A stretch of DNA of 64,000 bases from Crocinitomicaceae bacterium (GTDB lineage Bacteria > Bacteroidota > Bacteroidia > Flavobacteriales_D > Crocinitomicaceae). The stretch is from positions 248,001 through 312,000 of the forward strand of contig JADJYC010000003.1 of the NCBI GenBank assembly GCA_016719925.1, written 5' to 3'. Of the stretch, positions 18,849 to 26,963 are shown one piece after another. Made by a program: the position numbers and the translations under genes. The notes under the pieces were generated by a model, which did no database searches, was not told the DNA's origin, and saw only the letters and a list, made by a program, of their open reading frames with translations. Each line of letters begins with the position of its first letter. Positions within the stretch are counted from its first letter, which is position 1.

Positions 18849-19777
18849 TACAAGAAAAAATATACCGCATGCCATCATCAGTTTCTGAGGCCATAAATTT
18901 TGCGAAAAGCAATTCAGACTCATATCGGTACTTGGCGGGTGGAACAGATATTATGCCTAATAAATTCCAAGGGAATGACCAAATCTCATGCCTGATTGAT
19001 CTTTCCAAAATTGAAAACCTGAGAGGTGTTAGTGCAGAAAATAATATGCTTAGAATTGGTGCTCTTGAAACACTTTCGTCACTGGCAAAAAATCCACTTG
19101 TTATTGAAAATTTTCCGGTGCTGATTGAGGCAATTTTATCCGTCGGTTCTCCCTTGATCAGATACTCGGCTACCCTTGGCGGCAACGTTTTGTGTGAGAA
19201 CCGGTGTCTTTATTATAATCAGTCTGAATGGTGGAGACAATCCGTAGGTTATTGTCTGAAATGTGACGGTGATATCTGTATTGCAACACAGGGAAAAAAT
19301 GCCTGCTTTTCAGAAATGGTTTCTGACACCGCTCCGGCATTGATTGCGTTAAATGCGAAAATTGAATATGAAGATTTATCCGGAAAACATATTGTGCCGC
19401 TTGAATCAATTTATACCGGAGACGGAGTGAAACCAAAAAACCTTCCCACTGAGGCAATTGTTCACGCAATTCTTATTCCTTCTGACAAAAAGTACCGTTG
19501 CCATTTTAAGAAACTCAGAGAAAGAGAAAGTCTTGAGTTTACTTCACTCACCTGCTGCATAACTGCTGATGAAAAAAACAATATCCGGATAGTGCTTTCA
19601 GGTGTTGACCCTAAACCGGTACTGATAGAAGGTTTGATTACTGATGACCCGGAGACACTGATAACACGTGCGGTTAAAGCAGCCAGAACAGTTGACAATG
19701 ATATGTACACACGTAAATACAGACGTGAAATGATAAAAGTTTACATTAACGAAGGAATTACAAAAATAAATCGCTGA
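18845..19777 (+). CDS. hcrB: 4-hydroxybenzoyl-CoA reductase beta subunit (FAD and extra [4Fe-4S])
   Basis: 310 residues, CO-dehydrogenase flavoprotein family. FAD motif YLAGGTDIMPNKF (residues 29-41) and ATLGGNVL (residues ~108-115). The decisive feature is the insertion CENRCLYYNQSEWWRQSVGY followed by CLKCDGDIC and a further C (residues ~116-155). It corresponds to the extra [4Fe-4S]-binding loop that distinguishes 4-hydroxybenzoyl-CoA reductase from xanthine dehydrogenase and lets electrons flow from ferredoxin to substrate. Overlaps hcrCA by 4 bp. This is the strongest evidence that the Mo enzyme here works reductively on a hydroxyaromatic acyl-CoA. Confidence 0.9.
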   Translation: MIQEKIYRMPSSVSEAINFAKSNSDSYRYLAGGTDIMPNKFQGNDQISCLIDLSKIENLRGVSAENNMLRIGALETLSSLAKNPLVIENFPVLIEAILSVGSPLIRYSATLGGNVLCENRCLYYNQSEWWRQSVGYCLKCDGDICIATQGKNACFSEMVSDTAPALIALNAKIEYEDLSGKHIVPLESIYTGDGVKPKNLPTEAIVHAILIPSDKKYRCHFKKLRERESLEFTSLTCCITADEKNNIRIVLSGVDPKPVLIEGLITDDPETLITRAVKAARTVDNDMYTRKYRREMIKVYINEGITKINR

Positions 19778-19780
19778 AAC

Positions 19781-20299
19781 ATGAATAATAATCCCATGGA
19801 TGAACTGTACAAAGAACATACAGTCATATCTAAAACAGAAAAATTGATTACAGAAATGAATAATCTCTGGATGACAGATCCGGAAACATTTAAAATGAAA
19901 GTTGAAAAAATGCTTCATTTTTTCAGAGAATACGCAGACAATATTCATCATAAAAAAGAAGAGCAGTATTTATTTCCTGCACTGACAGATAATGACCAGT
20001 TCACGCTTCATGAAATGCTCAGTGAATTTGAAAATCATCATGAAGAATTCAGGAATTATCTTCAGAATATTGAAGAAGCAGTATCCAAACAAAACTGGGA
20101 GTCAGCGTACAAATTACTCAAGAGCTATTCATTAGATCTCAGAGACCATATTGCTGCAGAAAATGAAGAACTTTTTGTTCTGGCAGAAAATCTTTTATCC
20201 CCTTCAGAACTTGAAACACTTTACTTCCGTTTTAAAGACATTGATCTCGAAACGGGTGAAAATAAAATCAAAGAACTCGAAAGCATGCTGAATAACTGA
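19781..20299 (+). CDS. Hemerythrin-like HHE-domain protein
   Basis: 172 residues, alpha-helical. Metal-ligand pattern: His in LYKEH (residue 13), HHKKEEQYLFPAL (residues ~55-67), ENHHEEF (residues ~82-88) and DHIAAENEELF (residues ~119-129), the layout of the non-heme di-iron HHE four-helix bundle. Such proteins bind O2 or NO. It starts 3 bp after hcrB, among extremely O2-sensitive enzymes, so O2 scavenging or sensing is a reasonable inference. Confidence 0.85.
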   Translation: MNNNPMDELYKEHTVISKTEKLITEMNNLWMTDPETFKMKVEKMLHFFREYADNIHHKKEEQYLFPALTDNDQFTLHEMLSEFENHHEEFRNYLQNIEEAVSKQNWESAYKLLKSYSLDLRDHIAAENEELFVLAENLLSPSELETLYFRFKDIDLETGENKIKELESMLNN

Positions 20300-20310
20300 A
20301 ATCAGAAAAC

Positions 20311-21291
20311 GTGACCTTTCAAAAAGAGCCTTTCTATACATTTAAAGAATATATCGGACAGTATTTCAGTTCACCGGTTCAAAAAGTTTCTGTCAACGCG
20401 GGCAATACCTGTCCAAACAGAGACGGAACCAAAGGATACGGTGGCTGTACATATTGCAATGTATCTTCTTTCAGTCCGGCTTACACCATGAGTAAAAGCA
20501 GTATTTCTGATCAGGTGGAAAATGGTATCTCTTTTTTTAGTCATAAAAAAATCAATCCTTCCTTTCTGGTTTACTTCCAATCTTACTCCAACAGTTACGG
20601 AAGCCTGCAATATCTGAAAAAACAATTCGAAGAGGCGCTCTCGAATACTAAAATAAAAGGACTGATTATTGGCACCAGACCGGATTGCGTAACGACAGAA
20701 CTGATGGAAATTCTTCAGCGGATTTCAGAAAAGCATTACGTTGGAATTGAACTGGGTATCGAAAGTACACTGAACCGAACCCTGAAAAAAATAAACCGCT
20801 GCCACACGTATGAAGAAACTCTGGATGCATTTGAACTTATAAAAAAATACAATGTACATACAGGGGGGCACATCATAATTGGTTTACCGGGTGAGACATC
20901 AGAAAATATAATATCACATGCAAAAAAAATATCCTGTTTGCCGATTCATACTTTAAAAATACATCACCTTCAGATTATCCGGCAAACAATCATGGATTTT
21001 CAGTACAAGAAAAATAAAAATGATTTTAGTTTCCGTTCACCGGAAGAATATATCCAACTCATGTCAGAATTTCTGACCTGGCTGAGACCCGATATTGCAG
21101 TAGAAAGATTTATCAGTCAGGCTCCGGGAGAAATGCTGATTGCTCCAAACTGGAATGGAATTAAAAATTTCCAGATAACACATAAAATCAGGGAATACAT
21201 GCAGTCTGTAAAAAAATATCAGGGAATGAATTTATCCCACTTTGAATGTATTTCCACTCCTGAAAAGATCATCCGGACTCCTGAATTTTGA
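20311..21291 (+). CDS. TIGR01212-family radical SAM protein (YhcC/YtqA-like)
   Basis: 326 residues, GTG start at 20311. The N-terminal cluster site has the spaced pattern CPNRDGTKGYGGCTYC (residues ~31-46), typical of TIGR01212 rather than the compact CxxxCxxC. VGIELGIES and GGHIIIGLPGET follow. The biochemical role of the family is not well established; nothing visible ties it to aromatic metabolism except its place as last gene of the operon. Its last 60 bp overlap the 3' end of korB on the other strand. Confidence 0.85.
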   Translation: MTFQKEPFYTFKEYIGQYFSSPVQKVSVNAGNTCPNRDGTKGYGGCTYCNVSSFSPAYTMSKSSISDQVENGISFFSHKKINPSFLVYFQSYSNSYGSLQYLKKQFEEALSNTKIKGLIIGTRPDCVTTELMEILQRISEKHYVGIELGIESTLNRTLKKINRCHTYEETLDAFELIKKYNVHTGGHIIIGLPGETSENIISHAKKISCLPIHTLKIHHLQIIRQTIMDFQYKKNKNDFSFRSPEEYIQLMSEFLTWLRPDIAVERFISQAPGEMLIAPNWNGIKNFQITHKIREYMQSVKKYQGMNLSHFECISTPEKIIRTPEF

Positions 21292-22257
21292 TTTTTGTTT
21301 TTCCTGATCAATCTGTTCTGTGAGTAAATCATTATAGACATCCGCTTCAACATTTCTGATAATTCCCATTGCAACCGGAAAATCAGGCAACTTCATTCTT
21401 ACAAGCATTGCATGTAAAGTTGGATCCGGATTAAGTGCATCATGAACAAGAATATCCTTTTCAGAAATACCATTCTCACCCAGCGTTACAACTTCAAGAC
21501 GGAGACCGTTGAGACGAATTCCTTTCTTTGATTCTTTCCCAAACAACATCGGTTTTCCATGTTCAAGAATGAGCTGATTTTCATCTTTAGACTCTTTACC
21601 TGTTATTGCCAGATGAACATCATCATTAAAAATAACGCAGTTCTGCAGTACTTCAACGAGAGAAAACCCATTGTGTTTTTCAGCGTCAGTAAAAACCTGA
21701 GTCATGAGTTTTACATTTGTATCAGGCACACGGGCGTAAAATTTTGCACCTGCACCTAAAGCAAGTTCTCCCGGAATAAATGGATTTTCAATAGTTCCGT
21801 GCGGAGAAGATTTGGTGACATGTCCCTTTTTCGTTGTTGGTGAATATTGTCCTTTTGTTAATCCGTAAATCTCATTATTAAATAAGATAAGATTCATGTT
21901 CATGTTTCTTCTGATTACATGAATAAAATGATTTCCACCAATTGCAAGGGAATCACCATCACCTGAAATAATCCAGACACTTAAATCAGGGTTTGCTATT
22001 TTTAATCCGGATGCAACCGCTGATGCGCGGCCATGAATGGTATGAAATCCGTAAGTTGACATGTAATACGGAAATCTGGATGAACAACCGATACCAGAAA
22101 CAAAAGCGACATTTTCTTTTTGAATTCCCAGATCAGCGAGCGTTTTCTGTACAGCACTCAACACCGCATAATCTCCGCATCCGGGACACCATTTGACTTG
22201 CTGATTACTTGCAAAATCACGGGCAGACAAACTGCATTTTAACTGTGTACTTTCCAT
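21232..22257 (-). CDS. korB: 2-oxoacid:ferredoxin oxidoreductase beta subunit (KorB)
   Basis: 341 residues. TPP-binding subunit: WCPGCGDYAV (residues ~22-31), GIGCSSRFPYY (residues ~55-65) and the TPP motif GDGDSLAIGGNH...ILFNNEIYGLTKGQ (residues ~98-130). The two-subunit 2-oxoglutarate:ferredoxin type fits best. With KorA it oxidises a 2-oxoacid, probably 2-oxoglutarate, to its CoA ester plus CO2 and reduced ferredoxin, the electron donor for benzoyl-CoA reductase in Thauera. Last gene of the leftward operon, 4 bp after korA. Confidence 0.93.
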   Translation of the reverse strand: MESTQLKCSLSARDFASNQQVKWCPGCGDYAVLSAVQKTLADLGIQKENVAFVSGIGCSSRFPYYMSTYGFHTIHGRASAVASGLKIANPDLSVWIISGDGDSLAIGGNHFIHVIRRNMNMNLILFNNEIYGLTKGQYSPTTKKGHVTKSSPHGTIENPFIPGELALGAGAKFYARVPDTNVKLMTQVFTDAEKHNGFSLVEVLQNCVIFNDDVHLAITGKESKDENQLILEHGKPMLFGKESKKGIRLNGLRLEVVTLGENGISEKDILVHDALNPDPTLHAMLVRMKLPDFPVAMGIIRNVEADVYNDLLTEQIDQEKQKSKFRSPDDLFRSGNTFKVG

Positions 22258-22261
22258 AATT

Positions 22262-24094
22262 CTATTTCTCCAGTATTTGGTTAAACTTATCGCACAGCTC
22301 TTCTATCGTAAAAGGCTGTCCCTGCATTTTATTAAACTGAACATAACTGAACTGCGGAAGCTCTGCCCTGAGATAATCAGCAAACTGACCATCATTTAAT
22401 TCACAAACAAGAATCGTTTCAAATTTTGAAAAAATCTCTGCCGTGTTTTTGGGAAGTGGTTTGATATAATTAAAATTTGTAAACGCGATATTTTTACCTT
22501 TTTCCTGCAAGTGCATTACAGCTCCCAGCAAAATTCCGAACTGTCCACCCCACCCCACTACCAGTAACTTGTCTGCGTTCTTACCTTTGTATTTCTGCAA
22601 AGGAATGTAATCAGCAATAGCATCAATTTTTTCACGACGCTGTTTGCACATTTCTTCGTGATTTTTTGGTGAGTACGATACATTTCCTGATTCTGATTCT
22701 TTTTCCAGACCTCCGATGCGGTGCTCAAATCCTTTCATTCCGGCATTCACCCAAACGCGTGATTTTTTATTGTTGTCTCTAGAATAAGGTTTCCATGAAT
22801 CAATTGCGCCGGACTGATCAATTTTAATTTCCGGAAGATCTTTCATGTCTTTAATTCTCCATGGCTCAGCTCCGTTTGCAATATAACTTTCAGAAAGAAG
22901 AATAACCGGCGTTACATGTTCAACCGCAATTCTCACTGCTTCATAGGCCCAGTCAAAACAATCTGCAGGTGTGCTGGCTGCAATAACTGCAAGCGGCGAA
23001 TCTCCGGGTCTTCCGTATATCGCCTCTGATAAATCACTCTGTTCTGTTTTAGTTGGTAATCCGGTTGAAGGTCCGCCTCTCTGAACATTGACAATAACCA
23101 ATGGTAGTTCCGTCATCACTGCAAGACCAATCGCTTCTGTTTTCAGGGCCATACCCGGACCTGATGTTGTAGTTACAGCAACATTTCCTCCAAAACTTGC
23201 TCCAATAGCAGAACAAATTCCTGCTATCTCATCTTCTGCCTGAAAAATTTTTATTCCATTCCATTTATGTTTGGAAAGTTCATGTAAAATATCTGTTGCA
23301 GGTGTGATTGGATAAGTTCCCAAAAATAAATCACGATTTACCTTATTTGCGGCAGCCATCAAACCCCAGGCTGTCGCCTGATTTCCGGTAATGTTTCTGT
23401 ATAATCCGGGTTTTGTATCTGCAGGCAGAATGGAATAGGTGGAAGTATGTGCCTGAATAATTTCTCCATAATTTATTCCCGCCCTCAGTGCTCGTATATT
23501 TGCATCTTTTACTCCCGGCTTGTTCGCAAATTTTTGCTCGTAGAACTGAATTGTCTGATCTGTCGGAAGATTAAACAACCAATATATCAGACCAAGAGCA
23601 AACATATTTTTACATCGGTCAGCCGCTTTGTTATCCAGTCCAAGATCAGCAAGATTTGTTTTGGTCAGCGATGTAACAGGCGCTACAATTACTGTATAAT
23701 CAGAAAGTGAATTATCTTCAAGCGGATTAGCACTGAACCCAGCCTTTTCCCAATCCTTTTTTGAAAAAGAATCTCCGTCTAAAATAACTGTGCAGGCAGG
23801 TTTTAGGTTGTGCATATTTGCTTTAAGCGCTGCAGGATTCATGGCAACAAGTACATCCGGAGAATCTCCGGGACTGTGAACACCAGAACTTCCAAAATTT
23901 ATCTGGAATCCTGAAACGCCGGCAACTGTACCCTGCGGTGCTCTGATTTCAGAAGGAAAATCAGGAAACGTTGCAATCTGATTACCAAGTATTGCAGCTG
24001 TATCTGTAAATAAAGTTCCAGCCAGCTGCATTCCGTCTCCAGAATCACCGGCAAATTTTATTACCACTTTTTCAAGTGAAATTGTTTCACTCAT
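22262..24094 (-). CDS. korA: 2-oxoacid:ferredoxin oxidoreductase alpha (gamma-alpha fused) subunit (KorA)
   Basis: 610 residues. N-terminal gamma-like domain with GDSGDGMQLAGTLFTD (residues ~16-31) and PSEIRAPQGTVAGVSGFQI; then the alpha domain from about residue 220 with TYPITPATDILHELSKH, FQAEDEIAGICSAIGASFGG and TTSGPGMALKTEAIGLAV. This fused architecture is that of KorA in Bacteroidota and in Thauera. It starts 11 bp downstream of the hydroxyacyl-CoA dehydrogenase fusion. Being in the aromatic operon rather than elsewhere argues for a dedicated electron supply. Confidence 0.93.
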   Translation of the reverse strand: MSETISLEKVVIKFAGDSGDGMQLAGTLFTDTAAILGNQIATFPDFPSEIRAPQGTVAGVSGFQINFGSSGVHSPGDSPDVLVAMNPAALKANMHNLKPACTVILDGDSFSKKDWEKAGFSANPLEDNSLSDYTVIVAPVTSLTKTNLADLGLDNKAADRCKNMFALGLIYWLFNLPTDQTIQFYEQKFANKPGVKDANIRALRAGINYGEIIQAHTSTYSILPADTKPGLYRNITGNQATAWGLMAAANKVNRDLFLGTYPITPATDILHELSKHKWNGIKIFQAEDEIAGICSAIGASFGGNVAVTTTSGPGMALKTEAIGLAVMTELPLVIVNVQRGGPSTGLPTKTEQSDLSEAIYGRPGDSPLAVIAASTPADCFDWAYEAVRIAVEHVTPVILLSESYIANGAEPWRIKDMKDLPEIKIDQSGAIDSWKPYSRDNNKKSRVWVNAGMKGFEHRIGGLEKESESGNVSYSPKNHEEMCKQRREKIDAIADYIPLQKYKGKNADKLLVVGWGGQFGILLGAVMHLQEKGKNIAFTNFNYIKPLPKNTAEIFSKFETILVCELNDGQFADYLRAELPQFSYVQFNKMQGQPFTIEELCDKFNQILEK

Positions 24095-24105
24095 AAATTC
24101 GTTTT

Positions 24106-26115
24106 TTAAGTTCCGCTGTACTCAACTTTTTTACCAATAGAGGTAAGGCCAAGCAAGGCATCTTTTGTAGAAAAAATATCATGGAGTTTTTCCAGTTCAG
24201 AAGAATTTCCTTTAGCTTCTTCAATTAATACATCTGCAAACTTCATGGCTACCGGTGCTTTGCTTCCCAGTGTTGACGACAACTTTGATGCAGTTTCTTT
24301 ATCAATACCTGCTCCGTTCAAATCACCTGAAATTATTTTATCATAACGGGTTGTTGTGAAAAGATTTTCCAGTGTTTTCCATTTTTCATTCAGTTGAACT
24401 TTCGATGCTGAAGTTTGTACCTGAGCCGTTCCCTGAATAATATCGAAGAATTCACCGGTATCAATTATTTTATCTACCAGACCAATTTCAATTGCTTCTT
24501 TTGCGCCAATCATTTTGCCTGATAAAATAAGATATTTGGCAAGACCCTTACCAATTCTTTTTGCCGAGCGTTGTGTACCTCCAAGTCCGGGATAAATTCC
24601 AATTCCTGTTTCAGGAAAAGCAAATTTGGATTTTGGCAATGCATAAATAATATCTGCACAAAGAGCCAGTTCCAATCCACCACCCAATGCCAAACCATTA
24701 ATAACTGCAACTACTTTTTTAGAAGAATTTTCAATTTTATCAAAAACACGCTGACCATAAGAAGTGAATTCAATGATGCGGTCAATTTTTGAAGATTTAA
24801 TATTCTGAACAAAAAATTTGATATCAGCACCGGCAACAAATGCTTTGCCTGAACCGGTCAGCACAATTGTTTTGACAGCGTCATTTTTTTCTGCCTCCTG
24901 AAATTTTGAATCCAGCTGTTTCATTACCTCTTCATTCAGCGCGTTCATGTCTTCAGGTTTTGACATAGTTACCGTTGCAATATCTTTTGTTACAGATAAT
25001 GTTACATATTCCATAACACAAGCCTCTGAAGTAACCTTTACTTGTGGTTTTTCGCCATATCTTTCAGCGTATTCATTTATCAGTTTATTGACTGTTTCAA
25101 GACCAGATTCATTCATAATATCAACTGGTCCCTTTCTCCATCTCAAACCAATTTTTGCACCGCGGTTTAAATCAGTTGCTGAACATATTTTTTCAGCAAG
25201 TATCTGTCCGCAGACAAAAAAAGTACAACCCAGCATTCTGTCAGAAATTTGTTTTCCCTTTTCTGCATTGACAATAAAATTTTCAGGAATTTCTACAGTC
25301 CAGTCTTTTTTTGAAGCAACCTGTTTTACCAGTAATTCAGATACTTTATAAGATGGCCCGAAGTGCTCAAGAGTTTTCTGAGCATGCAGCGCTATTGGCA
25401 CACCTGTAGCATTCATAAGTGCAAAAGGTCCCATGCCGATTCCAAATGTTTTCATACACACGGTATCAATCTCTTCAATCGATGCAATTTTTTCATCAAG
25501 AATTTTTACTGCTTCATTCAGCCAGGGTACAAAAAAACGATTGACTGCAAACCCATAAACATCCCTTGTTGTAATTGCATCTTTTCCGCTCATGACAGAA
25601 AAAACCTGCATCGCCCGATATGTTTCATCAGATGTTTTTTCACCCGGAATAATTTCAACCAATCTGTTTTTGGCCGCATGATAGAAATAATGCAATCCAA
25701 TAAATCGTTCAGGGTGTGATACTGATTTTGCAAGTTCAGAGACAGAAAATGAAGATGTATTGGTAGCAAGTATTACGTCTTCGGAAACAATGGAAGACAA
25801 TTTTGAAAACAACTCACTTTTTATTTTGAAATCTTCAAATATTGCTTCAACAATCAGATCACATTTTTTTAATTCATTCTGATCAGTAACCGGAATAATT
25901 CTTAAGAGGACTTCATTGGCTTTGTCGTGTGTGAAAATTCCCCGGGTAACTCCCTGCCACAAAATTTCCTTAATACCACTGATTCCTTTATTAAGAGAGC
26001 TTTCTTCCCTGTCATTCAAAATAACAGTGAATCCTTCCTGGGCAAATTTTTGTGCTATGGCAGATCCCATTGTACCTGCACCCACAACTCCGACTGTTTT
26101 TATTTTTTTACTCAT
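24106..26115 (-). CDS. Fused 3-hydroxyacyl-CoA dehydrogenase/enoyl-CoA hydratase
   Basis: 669 residues. N-terminal half: NAD-binding VGAGTMGSAIAQKF (residues 10-23), catalytic His region GLHYFYHAAKNRLVEIIPG and the C-terminal dehydrogenase domain to residue ~380. C-terminal half (from ~390): crotonase fold with GSGKAFVAGADIKFF and NGLALGGGLELALCADI, catalytic Glu in FAFPETGIGIYPGLGG. The dehydrogenase-first order is the reverse of E. coli FadB and resembles archaeal-type fusions. In this operon it should carry out beta-oxidation of 3-hydroxypimeloyl-CoA after ring opening. Confidence 0.9.
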   Translation of the reverse strand: MSKKIKTVGVVGAGTMGSAIAQKFAQEGFTVILNDREESSLNKGISGIKEILWQGVTRGIFTHDKANEVLLRIIPVTDQNELKKCDLIVEAIFEDFKIKSELFSKLSSIVSEDVILATNTSSFSVSELAKSVSHPERFIGLHYFYHAAKNRLVEIIPGEKTSDETYRAMQVFSVMSGKDAITTRDVYGFAVNRFFVPWLNEAVKILDEKIASIEEIDTVCMKTFGIGMGPFALMNATGVPIALHAQKTLEHFGPSYKVSELLVKQVASKKDWTVEIPENFIVNAEKGKQISDRMLGCTFFVCGQILAEKICSATDLNRGAKIGLRWRKGPVDIMNESGLETVNKLINEYAERYGEKPQVKVTSEACVMEYVTLSVTKDIATVTMSKPEDMNALNEEVMKQLDSKFQEAEKNDAVKTIVLTGSGKAFVAGADIKFFVQNIKSSKIDRIIEFTSYGQRVFDKIENSSKKVVAVINGLALGGGLELALCADIIYALPKSKFAFPETGIGIYPGLGGTQRSAKRIGKGLAKYLILSGKMIGAKEAIEIGLVDKIIDTGEFFDIIQGTAQVQTSASKVQLNEKWKTLENLFTTTRYDKIISGDLNGAGIDKETASKLSSTLGSKAPVAMKFADVLIEEAKGNSSELEKLHDIFSTKDALLGLTSIGKKVEYSGT

Positions 26116-26186
26116 GATAATTTTTATTTATGTTCCGGGTAACTATCAGGATTAATTTTTAAATCCAAATAGTCAACACTGTGTTT

Positions 26187-26960
26187 TCAGCAATTTTCCC
26201 AAACAGGCTCACGTTTTTCCAAAAATGAATTAATTCCTTCATTTGCATCTTTAGTTTGCATCAGCTGCATCAGGTAGATATATTCCAACACCTGAAGCTT
26301 GTTTCCAAGAATATAATTAAAGGTTGTTCTTGCCGCTTTGTTTGCAAACCTGAGAGAGGCTGCACTTTTGGGAATGATATATTTATTAATCCATTCATCC
26401 GCACTGGCATTCATTGAAACTTTATCTTCAAATAACTGATTGACCAAACCGATTTTTTCAGCTTCATCTGCTTTAAATGATCTTCCGGTAAGTAAAATTT
26501 CTTCAGCCCGTGCATTACCAATTTTCAAAGGAAGCATAATGGAAGCCGGCGGAGCAAAAACTCCCAGTACAATTTCCGGCTGTCCGAAAACAGCTGTTTT
26601 ATCAGCAAAAATAAAATTACATGATAAGGCAAGTTCCATTCCGCCTCCAAGACACTGACCAGATACTTTGGCCATTGTTGGGATATTGATCTCAGCCATT
26701 GTCAGAAATATTTTATGAAAAGTTCTGATCATTGTTTCAGCAAGATCTTTGGTGTGTTCAGGTACACTTGCCCCAAACGAAAAATGTTTTCCCTGTCCTT
26801 CAAAAATGATCAGCTTGATATTTTTATCTGATCTGAATTTTTCCAGCAGATCAAGAATCTCAAGCATCATAATATTGTCAAGCAAATTTCCTTTTCCGTC
26901 ATCCAGCGTGATGTTTGCAACACTGCCTGAATGGGACATATTTAATTTCAGTTTTTCCAT
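26187..26960 (-). CDS. dch: Cyclohexa-1,5-diene-1-carbonyl-CoA hydratase
   Basis: 257 residues, crotonase family. The sequence HFSFGASVPEHTKD (residues ~59-72), the oxyanion loop VSGQCLGGGMELALSCNFIFA (residues ~101-121) and FGQPEIVLGVFAPPAS are characteristic of dienoyl-CoA hydratase of the benzoyl-CoA pathway rather than of ordinary enoyl-CoA hydratases. It adds water to the diene made by benzoyl-CoA reductase, giving 6-hydroxycyclohex-1-ene-1-carbonyl-CoA. It follows oah by 3 bp. 71 bp without a gene separate it from the next gene. Confidence 0.9.
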   Translation of the reverse strand: MEKLKLNMSHSGSVANITLDDGKGNLLDNIMMLEILDLLEKFRSDKNIKLIIFEGQGKHFSFGASVPEHTKDLAETMIRTFHKIFLTMAEINIPTMAKVSGQCLGGGMELALSCNFIFADKTAVFGQPEIVLGVFAPPASIMLPLKIGNARAEEILLTGRSFKADEAEKIGLVNQLFEDKVSMNASADEWINKYIIPKSAASLRFANKAARTTFNYILGNKLQVLEYIYLMQLMQTKDANEGINSFLEKREPVWENC

Positions 26961-26963
26961 AAG

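Noticed and set aside
16048..19777. Xanthine dehydrogenase operon (xdhC, FAD and Mo subunits)
   Set aside because: The beta subunit has the Cys-rich insertion CENRC...CLKCDGDIC that is specific to 4-hydroxybenzoyl-CoA reductase, and the genes sit with bcr, had, oah and dch.
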